64,000 nucleotides of DNA from Lepidostoma basale (GCA_022606425.2 JAHDVF020001258.1:248001-312000), one strand, 5' to 3'; shown: positions 32,270 through 45,080, counted from the stretch's first letter. Made by a program: numbers and translations. The notes: generated by a model from the letters alone, not told the origin.

Positions 32270-32405
32270 TATTAGAAGTCTGAAGTATCGCCGTGCGTGC
32301 AAGTTTTGCTATATGAATGTGGAGGAATTTAGAGAGGTGTGCCAGGATAGAGTAGTGTGGCGGTCCGTTTTCTCTGGCACTACACGGGGTGATATGTAAA
32401 TTTAA
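32270..32405 (+). mobile_element. LINE-B scrap
   Basis: AAGTATCGCCGTGCGTGCAA, GAATGTGGAGGAATTTAGAG and GTGTGGCGGTCCGTTTTCTC are diverged LINE-B words; the tail is lost. Confidence 0.6.
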
Positions 32406-32450
32406 CAATGGTTGAAGTAAAATAGAATCTAAGTACAAAATAAAAACGAA

Positions 32451-32682
32451 ATATCGCCTCTTTGCGAGAATAAAGTGTTATCTCGAAAATTTTAAAAATG
32501 AATCAAGATACCCGTCTGAAAGAGACAACGTGACAATACAATATACCACAGTTGTGTTGTCTCTTTCCCTCATAAATTATCTGTTTTTCACTTTAAAAAT
32601 ATCATGTTTAAGTATAAAATAAAGTTGAACACGGCGGATTTGATTTTCGAAATGTCACGTTATTCTCGCAAAGAGGCGATAT
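32451..32682. mobile_element. 232-bp MITE with about 40-bp inverted ends
   Basis: The left end ATATCGCCTCTTTGCGAGAA is complemented at the right by TTCTCGCAAAGAGGCGATAT. The match continues inward with a few substitutions. It is non-coding, and one copy was seen. Confidence 0.85.
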
Positions 32683-32797
32683 GCAGTTTCGCTCGATATG
32701 ACATACAGGTATATGTAGAACGAAATTGCATACTTATTTTTTGGTACTTAGTACCTACTCGTATTTAACTTTATCCATTCATTTAACGATTTTCTTG

Positions 32798-33409
32798 TAC
32801 AGTAAAATCTCGATATAACGAACAAATTGGGGGGAGAGGATGTCGGTTAAAGCCGAAAGTCTATTATAATAAAATAAAAAATAATAAACAAAATATTTAT
32901 TTGATAAACAAAACAAAACACAAACAAAATTCTATTTGAAGTGCCGTTGTTATTTGATATCGATGCGCTTGGTTTCAGTAATCCCGCTTTGAAAAAGAAA
33001 TCAAGATTTGTTTGCACTTTTGAAGTTTGCTGCTTTTTTTTATTATCAACTCTATAAAAATACGAAAATGCGTATAATATAGTTGAACTTCGTCATCTAA
33101 GGAATAGTCAATAAATGATTTTAGATCGTCGAGATGTGATCTTACTACTGATAACTTCATTTTTGTCAGTGTTGTTCCTTCTTCTTCGCTATCTTCATTT
33201 TCTTCCTCGGCATTATGTCTCAAATTATAGTGCTAGACGTATGACGTGATTATCATGGCCGCTAAAATTTTTTTACATGCGGCGACACTTGAATTTAAAA
33301 AAAGTTTAATATTAACAGGACATTTTCAATTTTTTTCCATTTGACCGGATTTTTTGTCCGTTATATCCGAAGTTCGTTAAATAGAGGTCCGTTATATCGA
33401 GTTTTTATA
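32798..33409 (-). mobile_element. Pogo/Tigger-type element remnant
   Basis: The left end is TA then CAGTAAAATCTCGATATAAC, and the right end has GTCCGTTATATCGAGTTTTT, both classic pogo/Tigger terminal style with a TA target. The minus frame 33223-32975 (82 residues) has an acidic run (EEENEDSEEEG) followed by LDDLKSFIDYSLDDEV and SSKLQKCKQILISFSKRDY. This resembles the extreme C-terminus of Tigger/CENP-B-like transposases. The catalytic region is deleted. Confidence 0.75.
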
Positions 33410-33464
33410 TATCCTTTAAATAGGCTAAACATGTAAATCATATAAAATATAATAACAACAGCCA

Positions 33465-33525
33465 CAGCAACAAACCATCACGCCGTTTACCAGGCGTAGG
33501 CATAGAACATGGACCGCCACAATAA
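33465..33525 (-). mobile_element. LINE-B 3' scrap
   Basis: ACAAACCATCACGCCGTTTA through GGCATAGAACATGGACCGCC is the terminal 50 bases of a minus-strand copy. Confidence 0.65.
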
Positions 33526-33639
33526 TTAAGTTTCTGTGAAGACTATTTATATTAAAAGTTATTAACAAAAACGTTTTTATTTATAAAAATTGCATTATGT
33601 AGTTGAAATGACACAAGAAAGCATTGAATATCCATTTAA

Positions 33640-34310
33640 TTAACTAACTAACTAACTAACCATCACGCCGTCTCCCCGAAGGGGTAGGCAGAAAGAATGG
33701 ACTGCCACACCTTTCTTTCCTGACATATTTCTCTCGCTTCCTCAACATTCATACATCGTGTCATGCACGCGCGTCGATTTCTCTGATTCCTCACATGGCC
33801 GACATTCAATATTTGATTTATTTGATCGTGCCACGTTTTCCTCGGTCTTCCTCTATTTCTGGTACCATTTACATCTTTAACATATTTTTTTTTTACCATT
33901 CTTTCTTCATTCATTCTTTCCATATGTCCAAACCATCTTAATGATCCTTTCATTATTTTGTTCATGACACTATCATTCGCACCGTATTCACTTCTTATAT
34001 TTTCATTCGACACTCTATCATACACAGAGTATCACACATTCGTCTAAGAGATCTCATTTCTACTGCATTTATTCTACTTTCATCCTTACTTTGCCAGTTC
34101 CATGCTTCGCTTCCATACATAAGGGTCGGTAGAAGAACACCATTGTGCACTGCCATTCTAGCTTTTTTGGATAGGTTTTTGTTTGCGATGACAACATTAA
34201 GTGCACCATTCACTTTGTTGCCTGCCCCAACCCTTCTTTCAATATCCCTCTCCACTCTCCCATCTCTTGTAAACATACTACCTAAATACACAAACTCAAC
34301 TACTTGCTTC
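33640..34310 (-). mobile_element. LINE-B copy with long open frames
   Basis: The tail (AACTAACTAACTAACTAAC) is at 33643-33660. Frame 34025-33663 (120 residues) has MYDRVSNENIRSEYGANDSV, LRWFGHMERMNEERMVKK and NRGRPRKTWHDQINQILN and ends SAYPFGETA. Upstream frame 34312-33995 has VEFVYLGSMFTRDGRVERDI and VLLPTLMYGSEAWNW. One frameshift at about 34025 separates them. It is among the youngest copies here, and nearly identical to 55486-56150. Confidence 0.85.
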
Positions 34311-34559
34311 AAGACAAATTTAATTTATACTCGTATACGAGTACATTTAATTTATATACATAATCATCTCCATTTCTGAAGGTCTGATTATTTTAACGAT
34401 TTCTGCTGAAAATGAATTCGTAAACATGTTTAAAAGCATTGACATTTACCAAAAAGGTCAAAACGATTTTTTTCATCGCATTTCGTAGATGGGTTTGTTT
34501 CTTGTTCTCGCCAGTACTTTGGCGTTGACTGTCAATGGAAAAAGATCCTCACCTTCTCA

Positions 34560-34760
34560 TTTTTCGAATTTCATTGTTTTGGCCGAAACACTATGATACT
34601 TCAACATTATAAACTGTTAAATTAAAAAAAGCTTTGTTTTATGTAGGTATCACAATTGTATTTTTATATTATATTTCGCGACAGCTGTTTCGTCAACCTA
34701 TGTTGACATCACCAGTTGTCACAATAATATAACAACTGCTAAATTTTAATGATTTTTCGA
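34560..34760. repeat. Palindrome-family arm
   Basis: TTTTGGCCGAAACACTATGA, TTTCGCGACAGCTGTTTCGT and CAACCTATGTTGACATCACC match the 46.2-kb unit; only one arm remains. Confidence 0.65.
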
Positions 34761-34834
34761 ACCTTTATGTGTATTTGTTTATTTAATAATTTATTTAAGC
34801 CGTAAAACTAATTTTTTTGTCAATTAAAACTATA

Positions 34835-35245
34835 TTTAGTAACGATCACGCCGTCTCCGTGAAGAGGTAGGCTGAAAGAATGGACCGCTACACTGTTCTT
34901 TCCTGATATTCTTCTCTCGCTTCCTCAACATTTATACATCTTCTCATTTTCGCAAGTCTCCTATTCATCACGTGGCCGACATTCAACATTTGATTTATTT
35001 GATCGTGGCAAGTTTTTCTCGATCTTCTCTAATTTCTTGTCCTGTTTACATCTTTACCGTATATTTTATTACCATTTATTCTTGTTATTTTTTTCATATG
35101 TACGAACCATATTAATAATCTTTTCATTATTTTATTCACAACACCCTCATTCGCACTGTAATATTTTATCATGTTTTCATTTGACACTACAATACACAGA
35201 TTTTGCACACATTCGTCTAAGAGATTTTTCTTCTTCATTTTTTTT
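34835..35245 (-). mobile_element. LINE-B copy, diverged
   Basis: GATCACGCCGTCTCCGTGAA, GCTACACTGTTCTTTCCTGA, TTGATTTATTTGATCGTGGC and ACACATTCGTCTAAGAGA are in LINE-B order on minus. The coding frame is broken. Confidence 0.75.
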
Positions 35246-35374
35246 ATTATTATTTTCTATTATCAAGAGAAATACAATTATTTAAAAATATTTATAAAAT
35301 GGTTTCTAGAAGAGTTGTTTTAATTTATGTGAATGATAATAAACTCGATGCAGTCTGCACAGGACAGAATGACA

Positions 35375-35830
35375 TGGAAGCAAATGGAGGAGGCCTTTGT
35401 CCAGGAGTGGACGGGAATAGGCTGAGGAAGAAGAAGAAGAGAAGATGTGAATGACATGTTTTGCCTGTCGAAGGCATTGTAACATCAAAATTATATCATA
35501 TTTAAAAAATAATTTCATCAGCGTTTTAATGGCAATCAAATGATTTTTCTGGAATCCCTTGATGGAAGTTCATTTTGAATAATAATTGACTAAAATGATG
35601 TTTTATTTAACTTTTTCCACTTTTGTCTTTGTGACGACAGCGATCCTGGCGAAACCGGCCGCTGTCTAAATAAAGACAAAAGCTTCATGCCTTAGACAGG
35701 CGAAACATGTCTTTCACATAAAATGTAATATTTTTTTTAGGAAATAGACGTTTTCATTCGTGTTAATAATTTAATATGGAGTTTGACATCGTTGTTCAAG
35801 AAGCAATAAATTTGAAAATAAATCGTTTGG
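35375..35830. repeat. RTE-like 3' end (plus) and fold-back units
   Basis: 35385-35445 reads GGAGGAGGCCTTTGTCCAGG and ends GAAGAAGAAGAAG. From 35450 to 35830 are fold-back pieces: GACATGTTTTGCCTGTCGAA, GACAGCGATCCTGGCGAAAC and CATGCCTTAGACAGGCGAAA. Confidence 0.6.
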
Positions 35831-36329
35831 CGCTAATTTGATTGATACGTGTGTGCAATCAGTTTTGTATCATCAGTACTGTTTTGAAAATATTGTTTAT
35901 CAAACACTCATTAAAATGAAACTAATATTATTAACTGTATTCAAATTACGCGATAACCCGTTTATACACCGTTGATAATATTGGTAATGTAATGGACTTA
36001 TCGAAATAAACTGCATAACCCTTCATTGTATGGTGTAGCAAATTTACTAATAACCAAAAATAATACTAATATTTGTAAAAATCTACTAATTTCATACACA
36101 TTCCTATTGTACCCTACACTCTACAATCTACCTATTAAGGTTCACAAGCCAAAAAATCTATTTTACTTTGATATTTGGTTGATGGTTGACCTGTTTTGAT
36201 AACTGCCAGTTTATTAGACGCATTTTGAGTTTTTAATATATTTTTTTAAAAATAAAAACAATACTTTCGTATGAAGCACTTGTGGTGTGACATTATTAAA
36301 TATCTATTTTAATAATACATTGTAAAATT
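35831..36329. other. AT-rich stretch, nothing recognised
   Basis: No frame, inverted repeat or family word was seen. Confidence 0.4.
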
Positions 36330-36440
36330 TGTATTTAAACCACTTTATTCGTTATTCTGTTTCCCTGAAGAAGCTCCAACAGGAGCCAAATCGGTTTGTG
36401 TTTTTAACGAATACAGTGTTTTATAAAGAAATTTTACAAG
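36330..36440. repeat. Palindrome with GAAGAAGCTCC hairpin
   Basis: Arms TGTATTTAAACCACTTTATT and an eroded mate (AACGAATACAGTGTTTTATA) flank CCTGAAGAAGCTCC-AACA-GGAGC-CAAAT. The small stem is the same shape as in the 39.3- and 60.6-kb palindromes. Confidence 0.6.
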
Positions 36441-36589
36441 TGTATTATTATTATATTAAAGAATAACAACATTGCCTGAATTGAAGGAAATGTGTGTAAA
36501 TCGAATCCACTTATTATTTTTTTTTTTTAGAAAAAACCAAAGGCGCAATGTGAGTTTAATTCAAATTTGCAAGTACAATGTTATTTTTC

Positions 36590-36875
36590 TTCTTCTTCCT
36601 TGTTGTAGATCTATGTGTTATTTTCTCCAGAGTGTTGCTCCTCCTGTGAGGTAGACTTCCAGCTGTTCTTCCATTTTTTAGGAGGTCTTCCACTAGGACG
36701 AATCCCATGAGGCTGATTATGTAGTGCAATATAGGGGAGTCTGGTGGTGTCCATTCTTTGAACATGACCGTACCAGTCCCTTTTTTGCTGTCTGATCCAT
36801 CTTATAATATCCTCAACCTCACTTTTCTGGTGTTCCTCACGCGATCTCTAAGTGTCTTGGTAGTAAATGTTGGAG
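36590..36875 (-). mobile_element. LINE-C 3' fragment
   Basis: The minus strand reads REWTPPDSPILHYII-type frames. In the correct frame it has the nucleotides of RMDTTRLPYIALHNQPHG and an RPPKKW-like stretch. The CTTCTTCTTC tail complement is at 36589. Frameshifts are present. Confidence 0.7.
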
Positions 36876-36924
36876 ACATAAAAACATATATGGAGAGACA
36901 ATAGGAACAACAAAGCATCATGCA

Positions 36925-37850
36925 GTTTATTAAAAACGGTAGGCAGTGATAATGGAATGCCACATTAGTCTATCCTAATACAGATCTCTATCTTCCTCTA
37001 TGAACATACAGCGAGTCATATACGTCCGTCGATTCTTCCGATTTCCAACTTGGCCGACCTTTATAATATAATATTAATTTGGTCATGCCATGTTTTCCTC
37101 GGTCTTCCTCGGTTTCGCAATCTATTATATACCATTCTTTCTTCATTCATGCGTTCCATATATCCAAACCAACGTAATGATCCTTTTATAAATTTGTTTA
37201 TATTACTTTCTTTCGCTCTATATTGTTTTGTGATATTAGATTATGAAATCTGATGGTGGAGAGGGTGCAGAAGAAATTTCTGCGATACCTCGATCTTAGG
37301 GAGTATAGATATTACCCGTGGCTCTTTCCGACTGATTTCTTGCTAGAGTCGGTTTCATGCTAGACTACCAGACACTCGAGAGGAGACGAGACATTCTCTT
37401 GGGTGTTTACTTCTTTTGACTGTTATCCTGAATAATGTAGGTTGTTTCGTCCCTGATAATTATCTTCGACAAACGGGCCATAGATTGTTTTATCTCCCAC
37501 GATGCAGAAACAATCTGCCAATGGTTATGCCGGTAGGCAGAGCAATATCTTTGCTAAATCGTGTCACCTCGGAGGTCGACGTATTTAGTGATAGTGTAGT
37601 TGACCTGGGGGAGGCGCAGTCTCTGTCATCGTTATAATTTATTGTGAGTTCATGATATTATTTCATTATGTGTTATTATTGGTGTATTGGAATGTAGTTC
37701 TGTGATGCTTTTGATATGCTTAAATAAATAAATCAAATTCTATCATACATCGTTTTACATACATACGTCTAACGGATCTCATATCTATCGCATTCGTTCT
37801 GATCTCATCCATCTTCTGTCAGTTCCACGCTTCCTCATATGATTATATGT
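36925..37850 (-). mobile_element. LINE-B copy split by LINE-D
   Basis: The part at 36930-37254 (CGATTTCCAACTTGGCCGAC, TTGGTCATGCCATGTTTTCC) continues at 37740-37840 (TATCATACATCGTTTTACAT, GTCTAACGGATCTCATATCT). The LINE-D insert lies between them in the opposite direction. Confidence 0.75.
37255..37735 (+). mobile_element. LINE-D 3' end nested in LINE-B
   Basis: It encodes VEKVQKKFLRYLDLREY-type text (GGTGCAGAAGAAATTTCTGC), then FRVPDNYLRQTGHRLFYLPR and CRNNLPMVMPVGRAISLLNR. The 3' UTR ends CTTAAATAAATAAATCAAA. The frame has stops. A target-site duplication (ATTAGATTATGAAATC near 37245) could not be confirmed. Confidence 0.75.
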
Positions 37851-38574
37851 TTTTAAGATTTCAGTAGAAATAAACAAACCTTTAGGCACTGGTTGTCAAA
37901 GATCCAAAGAAAAGCGTATAAACCTCCAAGCAGGTAAGGTTATTCAGAAAGTTTTCACTGTTTTACGGCGACGTAACATTTTCAAAGAAAATCACTTTGT
38001 AAGAAACACGTGTTTTATTAAAAATCTTCATTTTGTTGGACACAGTCCACCGAAACTTGTTTTTAATTTGGCATTAAAAAATCTCTCCTCTATCTAGATC
38101 CGAAACAATCGAATCTCGTAATTTAAATCAACTTAAACTCTCATTCACAAAAATTTATCGTCGTACGTGTAACCAATTAATATTCGTTAATTGTTTAATA
38201 CATTAAACATAATGTTTGATAATTTATTTAAATTGTTTAGCGACTGTGTTGTTGATCGGCGGGAGGTGATCGCACGACATCCTCTGTCGAGATTTAGAAA
38301 CTTACTGACTAGTGCCTGTTGCTTGAATGCTGTCTTACCGGTAGATGCTTTGTTCGCCCTCATATCGAGCTAGGCAACGAGTGCGATCAGTAGTAGAAGT
38401 CGTAAAAAGTGTTTCTCTTGCCTTATAATACCTGTTCTCGAGCCGTTCCCGCTGTTCCGTTCTTACGGAGCACTTAAATATATGGATAAGCTAGATCTAG
38501 TATGAATTTAGTATGCGTGTGTATATAAATAAATACACACATATACAAATTAATACTAAAAAAAAAAACTAAGT
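37851..38574. other. Unassigned DNA with a small open frame
   Basis: Frame 38191-38373 (+) reads FKLFSDCVVDRREVIARHPL and then RFRNLLTSACCLN. It looks like a worn protein-coding fragment but is not recognised. The rest is AT-rich. Confidence 0.35.
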
Positions 38575-38985
38575 AACTAATCATCGCGCCGTCTCCCCGA
38601 AGGGGTAGGCAGAAAGAATGGACTGCCACACTTTTCTTTCCTGACATATTTCTCTCGCTTCCTCAACATTCATACATCGTGTCATGCACGCGCGTCGATT
38701 TCTCTGACTCCTCACATGGCCGACATTCAATATTTGATTTATTTGATCGTGCCACGTTTTCCTCGGTCTTCCTCTATTTCTGGTTCCATTTGCATCATTA
38801 ACATATAATTTTTTTACCATTCTTTCTTCATTCGTTCTTTCCATATGTCCAAACCATCTAAATGAACCTTTAATTATTTTGTTCATGACACCATCCATTC
38901 GCACCGCATTCACTTCTTATATTTTCATTCGACACTCTATCATACACAGAGTATCCACACATTCGTCTAAGAGATCTCATTTCTA
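38575..38985 (-). mobile_element. LINE-B copy with 110-codon frame
   Basis: Frame 38913-38581 reads MNAVRMDGVMNKIIKGSFRW, NRGRPRKTWHDQINQILN and RSQRNRRACMTRCMNVEEA and ends PFGETAR. The end is at AAGTAACTAATCATCGCGCC. It is a young copy. Confidence 0.85.
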
Positions 38986-39164
38986 CTAAATAAATAAAAT
39001 TATTAGAAATCCATAAAAATGCGTCTATTCAAAATGATATTATTTAAACTTTAGTAATAAGCCAATACTTGGTGGTTTGACATTTTTAAAATACGAATTA
39101 AACATTTTTTTAAAAACTTTTACGATATCGTATAAAAAACTATTTATTTTGAATACACAGACAG

Positions 39165-39440
39165 TTTGTGTATAGCCCTGAGGAAGCTCGTTACAGAGTG
39201 AAAACAAAGTTTTTAATAAATTATTTTTATTATATAATAATAATTATTATTTCCACTATTAAAAAAAATAATTAAACACTTTGCATTAAAACCACTTTAT
39301 TTTGAGTAAGGAGTGCCAACCGGTTTCACTTTGTGTATAGCCCTGAGGAAGCTCGTTACAGAGTGAAACGGGTTGGGGCTCCTTACTCAAAATAAAGTGG
39401 TTTAAATGCAAAGTGTTTAATTGCAATTTTTAAATTTTAT
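39165..39440. repeat. Palindrome with near-perfect 85-bp arms
   Basis: Left arm: ATTAAACACTTTGCATTAAA, ACCACTTTATTTTGAGTAAG, GAGTGCCAACCGGTTTCAC. Right arm: GTGAAACGGGTTGGGGCTCC, TTACTCAAAATAAAGTGGTT, GCAAAGTGTTTAATT. The central hairpin is CCTGAGGAAGCTC-GTTACA-GAGTGAAAC. A partial unit with the same hairpin precedes it at 39165-39215. Confidence 0.85.
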
Positions 39441-39724
39441 TAAAATAATTGTTATTATTTTTGCTTTATTGGTTTAAACATAATACGAGTATACTGATCC
39501 TTGCTGGTGATTATCTATAATATTTATTTATTAATTTTTTTTTCTCTGTTATGAGTTAACTTTCGACTCAACAGAGCTTACCCAGTCAAGCTTTGGAGTC
39601 CATGGGTTGTCTATATACTCGTATGTTCCGACATTCACCTTACAGCCGAGGAAACCATGGAAATTATAAATATCCCCATCGTTTAAAATGAAATAGATTA
39701 ATCGACAGAAATATTTTCTGTCTA

Positions 39725-39756
39725 TTCGTTCTGAGAGACGGCGTGATGGTTAGTTT
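39725..39756 (+). mobile_element. LINE-B terminal scrap
   Basis: TTCTGAGAGACGGCGTGATGG plus TTAG is followed immediately by LINE-A sequence, so an RTE element inserted at or near the tail. Confidence 0.65.
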
Positions 39757-40230
39757 TGGAAAATTACGTCATGTTCTCACCTCTAAATTACCACAATGCC
39801 TAAAGACTAAAGTCTTCAACCAGTGCGTCTTGCCAGTTATGACGTACGGAGACGAGACGTGGACACTGACAAAAGGTCTAGTCTACAGATTCAAGGTCGC
39901 CCAACGCGTCATGGAAAGAGCCATGCTTGGAATTAGAAATGAATTTATTCAACAACAAACCAAGGTGACTGAGGTGGCTCTGAGGATGGGCGGGCTGAAG
40001 TGGCGATAGGCTGGCCATGTCTGTCTGAGAACCGACGACCGATGGGGGAGACGGGTTCTGGAGTGGAGACCGCGTATAGGATTCCAAAGAGTTGGACGTC
40101 ACCCTGCCCGGTGGACCGACGATCTGAAGAGGATTGCTGGACATGGATGGATGGAAGCGGCAATGGATAGGGGGCGGTGGCGTGCTTTGGGAGAGGCCTA
40201 CATTCAGCAGTGGATGACAGACGGCTGATG
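39757..40230 (+). mobile_element. LINE-A (RTE-type) C-terminal copy
   Basis: Frame 39743-40009 reads FGKLRHVLTSKLPQCLKTKV, NQCVLPVMTYGDETWTLTKG and MERAMLGIRNEFIQQQTKVT, then a stop (TAG for Trp in LKWRWAGH). The rest continues WGRRVLEWRPRI and GEAYIQQWMTDG-type text to 40230. It is the most complete LINE-A end in the window. Confidence 0.85.
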
Positions 40231-40234
40231 TTGA

Positions 40235-40290
40235 ATGTTTATGTATCATAGTGTTTCGGCCAAAACAATGGACTATTGAATTCTACAATG
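40235..40290. repeat. Palindrome-family end
   Basis: TATCATAGTGTTTCGGCCAA and AACAATGGACTATTGAATTC are the outer end of the 46.2-kb unit; LINE-A abuts it. Confidence 0.55.
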
Positions 40291-40424
40291 TTAACGTTAT
40301 AAGTTTATCGGAATTGTTTTAGTGTTATCTAGTAATATTATAAAGAACTTGTCCTATCAGTAACATTTATGTATATTATGTATTTATTGTTTATTGAACA
40401 ATTATGTAAAACTCTGTATTATAT

Positions 40425-41440
40425 CAGTTGTTCATTGACTTCAAACAGGCTTATGATAGTATCAGTAGAGAGAAACTGTATGATATACTCGTACTCTTGA
40501 ACTTAAAAATTCCTACGAAGTTATAATAGTAAGACTGGTAAAAGCAACCATGGATAATACAAAATGTAGATTCAAGATAGGAGGAGAGCTCACAGATAAA
40601 CTCATGGTATCACAGGGTATCAAACAAGATGATGGTTTAGCCCCAACACTTTTTAACCTGAGTTTGGAATATGCCATAAGGAAAACTTACCACGTTAACA
40701 CGAATCCCAGCACATACTTTCAGAGCAGCCAGATCATAGGATATGCTGACGACCTTAACATTGTAGAAAGATCCCTAGCAGCCGTACAAGAAGTATTTGA
40801 GCCTTTAGAGACAGCAGCCAAAGAGTTTTAGAGATAACCGAAGAAAAGACAAAAATAATTTAACAAACCAGGAATGCAACCCATAATTCACGGCGAACCA
40901 TCAAATTCAAGGATAGATACAACTTTAAGGTGGTGAAGGACTTCACTTACCTGGGCTCGTCTATAACAAAAGAAAACGAAGATCACAAGGAAATCGAAAG
41001 AAGAATCACAATTGCGGCGTGGACAATGACAGCAAAATCCGCAGAGCAACTGGATACTTTTGAGAGAAGGGTGCAGCGCAGAATTCTGGGACCTGTGGAT
41101 GACGGTGAAGGTTGGAGTGTGCGGCATAATGACGAACTGTACCATATTTACAAAGCTCCCAGTCTCTCCACACAGGTCTGATTGAATAGACTGAGATGGG
41201 CCGGTCACGTGCAGAGGATGCCGTCATCGCGAACCCCAAAAAGATTGCTGTAGTGGTACCCAGGTGGTAGAAGACCAATTGGATGACCATGGCTGCGATG
41301 GGAGGATGAAGTTGGGAGAGATGGGGCGAAGTCGTTACGATTGTCAGATTGGAGGGTCGAAGCGGAGGACAGGAGGAGTTGGAGGCGAAGAATACTGGAG
41401 GCTAAGGTTCGATATGTGCTGTAGGGCCATCGAAGAAGAA
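40425..41440 (+). pseudogene. LINE-E reverse transcriptase, broken
   Basis: It starts with palm motif A, FIDFKQAYDSISREKLYDIL. The frame 40550-40831 has MVSQGIKQDDGLAPTLFNLS and the catalytic box IIGYADDLNIVERS. After a stop it continues VVKDFTYLGSSITKENEDHK, TFERRVQRRILGPVDDGEGW and LRWAGHVQRM, with stops near 41180 and 41250. The catalytic Asp-Asp pair is intact, yet the frame has at least four lesions. The 5' part (endonuclease) is missing. Confidence 0.85.
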
Positions 41441-41449
41441 AGATCTCAG

Positions 41450-41700
41450 TTTCATAAAAGTTTTATTATAATTTATGGGAATGACATATTTCGCCTGTCT
41501 AAAATATAATTTTAGGAGCATTAGATAATAACTTAGACAGGCGAAACATGTCATTCCCATAAAATATTATAAAACTTGTATAAAACAGACGTTTTCATAT
41601 GTATTTACTATTTTATATGGAGTTTAACTTTATTGTTAAAGAAACAATAAATACATACTAGAAAACATACGTTTTCATTCATATAAATTAAGTATACTAT
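41450..41700. repeat. Complete fold-back element
   Basis: The left arm AAGTTTTATTATAATTTATG, GGAATGACATATTTCGCCTG is mirrored by ACAGGCGAAACATGTCATTC, CCATAAAATATTATAAAACT. The outer part is TTTTATATGGAGTTTAAC then AAAGAAACAATAAAT. It is related to 25785-26015. Confidence 0.75.
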
Positions 41701-41939
41701 GTAACTCAGCAGTGAGCGCATTCGTTTGGAAAGTGGAAGTTTGCGAGTGCTTGTTATCTTCAATTTTGTTTTCTTATGAGGTCATCAATTATACTTACGA
41801 GGGGAGGATACCACATAGGATATTGACTTTGGGGTGGGATTTTGTAGGATTGTAGTACCCCCTAAGAGTAGTCCATAGTAAAAGTAAGAAAGCGCAATAG
41901 CCAGCCAATTTCTAGAAAAAGACAAACTTTTAACCGTTG

Positions 41940-43427
<1,488 letters not shown>

Positions 43428-43429
43428 TA

Positions 43430-43923
43430 TATTTGAAATTTTGCCACAAGTTTCAATTGTTAGGTGCCTGGGCGGTTTGATTATCTTCTCTTTTCCGCTG
43501 GTTCCCCAGTTCAAATCCCGCGTCATGCGATTTATTTTTTAAATGAATTTTAAATACTCGTACATAATTTTTTTCTGAAAAAATAAATATTATACCATAT
43601 TTTGCTCTGTTTTGTGAAATTGGGACATAGAAGTGAATTAAAATTAATCTGGATTAAATGTGGCCTAGATACCCTTTTGCCTTTTGTTTTTTTTTCTGGA
43701 ATTGTGCATTCTCCAGCTAATGTAAGTCCTGCGTGGATAGGGGCGGGCCTAGGGATTGTTTGGGGTAAGCGGACGGTAACATTCTGATAGTTTATTCATA
43801 ACAAAAAGTATTTTCAAAGTATCAAATTATTATATTATACGTTTACTACTAGATCCGCTACCGCCCCGCTAGAGAGCTTCAGCGCCCGCTTGGGGGCGGT
43901 ATCGCCCCCGTTGGGATTCTATG
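43430..43923. other. No gene recognised
   Basis: Includes a GC-rich patch at 43855-43915 (GCCCGCTTGGGGGCGGTATC) with a short inverted repeat (CCGCCCC / GGGGGCGG). No coding evidence. Confidence 0.4.
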
Positions 43924-44439
43924 ATCTAAACCATAGGTTCCCAAAGTAAGAGTTGGGAGGGAATTGAGGGGGTAATTCTGGCCCTGGGGTGTAGGGGAGC
44001 CCTGGCAAGCGAAAAGGGGCCACGAGGTGTTAAAATTTATATCCTTATAGAATTCCGTTATTACACGATGTACATACTCGTATGTATCTAATTTGTTATT
44101 TACCAAAAGTTTTTGATAAAATCAAATAAAAAATAAATATCCATGATTTCGAGATGAATCAAATCTCAAAAAAAAAAATAATACTCTAGTAGTTGAATAT
44201 ATTTTTTGATGATTTCGAATCACCTTAGTCTTCTTTCACATTAGGATTATTTAATAATCATTAATTACTCAACAATTTCTGTATCAGCGTATCTTATTTA
44301 CAACACTATAAGTAAGTATATTAAAAATATGTTCACTACATTTTTCTATTTTATTTATTTTAATAAAATTTAGCCTTTTTATTTTTGTGTCTGAAAAGGG
44401 GCCATGGGACATATAAGTTTGGGCTACACTGATCTAAAC
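43924..44439. mobile_element. hAT-type MITE with 8-bp target duplication
   Basis: The direct repeat ATCTAAAC at 43924-43931 and 44432-44439 brackets a 500-bp element. Its ends are CATAGGTTCCCAAAGT and, on the other strand, CAGTGTAGCCCAAACTT. Sub-terminal GGGGCCA words occur near both ends. It is non-coding. Confidence 0.85.
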
Positions 44440-44474
44440 TGTCAAATTCCTTAATACTAGCAGTTCAGAAGAAC

Positions 44475-44675
44475 TCTATATGAGTAGTTGAAGCTCGCCA
44501 TATATTTGAAAATAGAAAACTCGATATGTGTGCATGACACGATGTGTGAATATTTAAGAGGTGAGAGAAGTATGTCGAAATATCTACACTACATATTTTC
44601 TTGTATGCGTATAGGCTCACCTTCTCTGACCACCATGTAGGGAAAACGGCGTGATGGTTAGTTAGTTAGTTACCT
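44475..44675 (+). mobile_element. LINE-B 3' fragment
   Basis: GATATGTGTGCATGACACGA, GAGAGAAGTATGTCG and GAAAACGGCGTGATGGTTAG with three GTTA units; 5'-truncated and diverged. Confidence 0.75.
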
Positions 44676-45080
44676 TTATTTACGTGTCCTTGAACTGGAA
44701 GTGTTGTCACAAACCATCTCAGTGATTAAGGTTATATTTGGAAACATTTTATGAAGTGTTTAGTCTCTTGAGGTGTTTACTTTGGCTCATACATAAACAT
44801 GTTTAAGCATTTTAGCTTAATATTAAAGTGTACTAGGTGAACATAGCGAAATTTACACACTCATTTTTTTTTAAATAGTTTTTGTAATTATGAATTTTTA
44901 CAAATTATTATAAGAATAACTTCAATGAAGAATATTAACTGTTAAATTACAATACACTTTTATATATTTTTATACATTTCGTTGTTTCCTGAGTTTTTTG
45001 CAATTGACGCCATCTTTCGTGAAAAAGACCCATTGAAATAAAATGACTAAAACAATTTCTGTATAATATGATTTTGGGAT
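44676..45080. other. AT-rich stretch, nothing recognised
   Basis: No supported frame or repeat. Confidence 0.4.
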
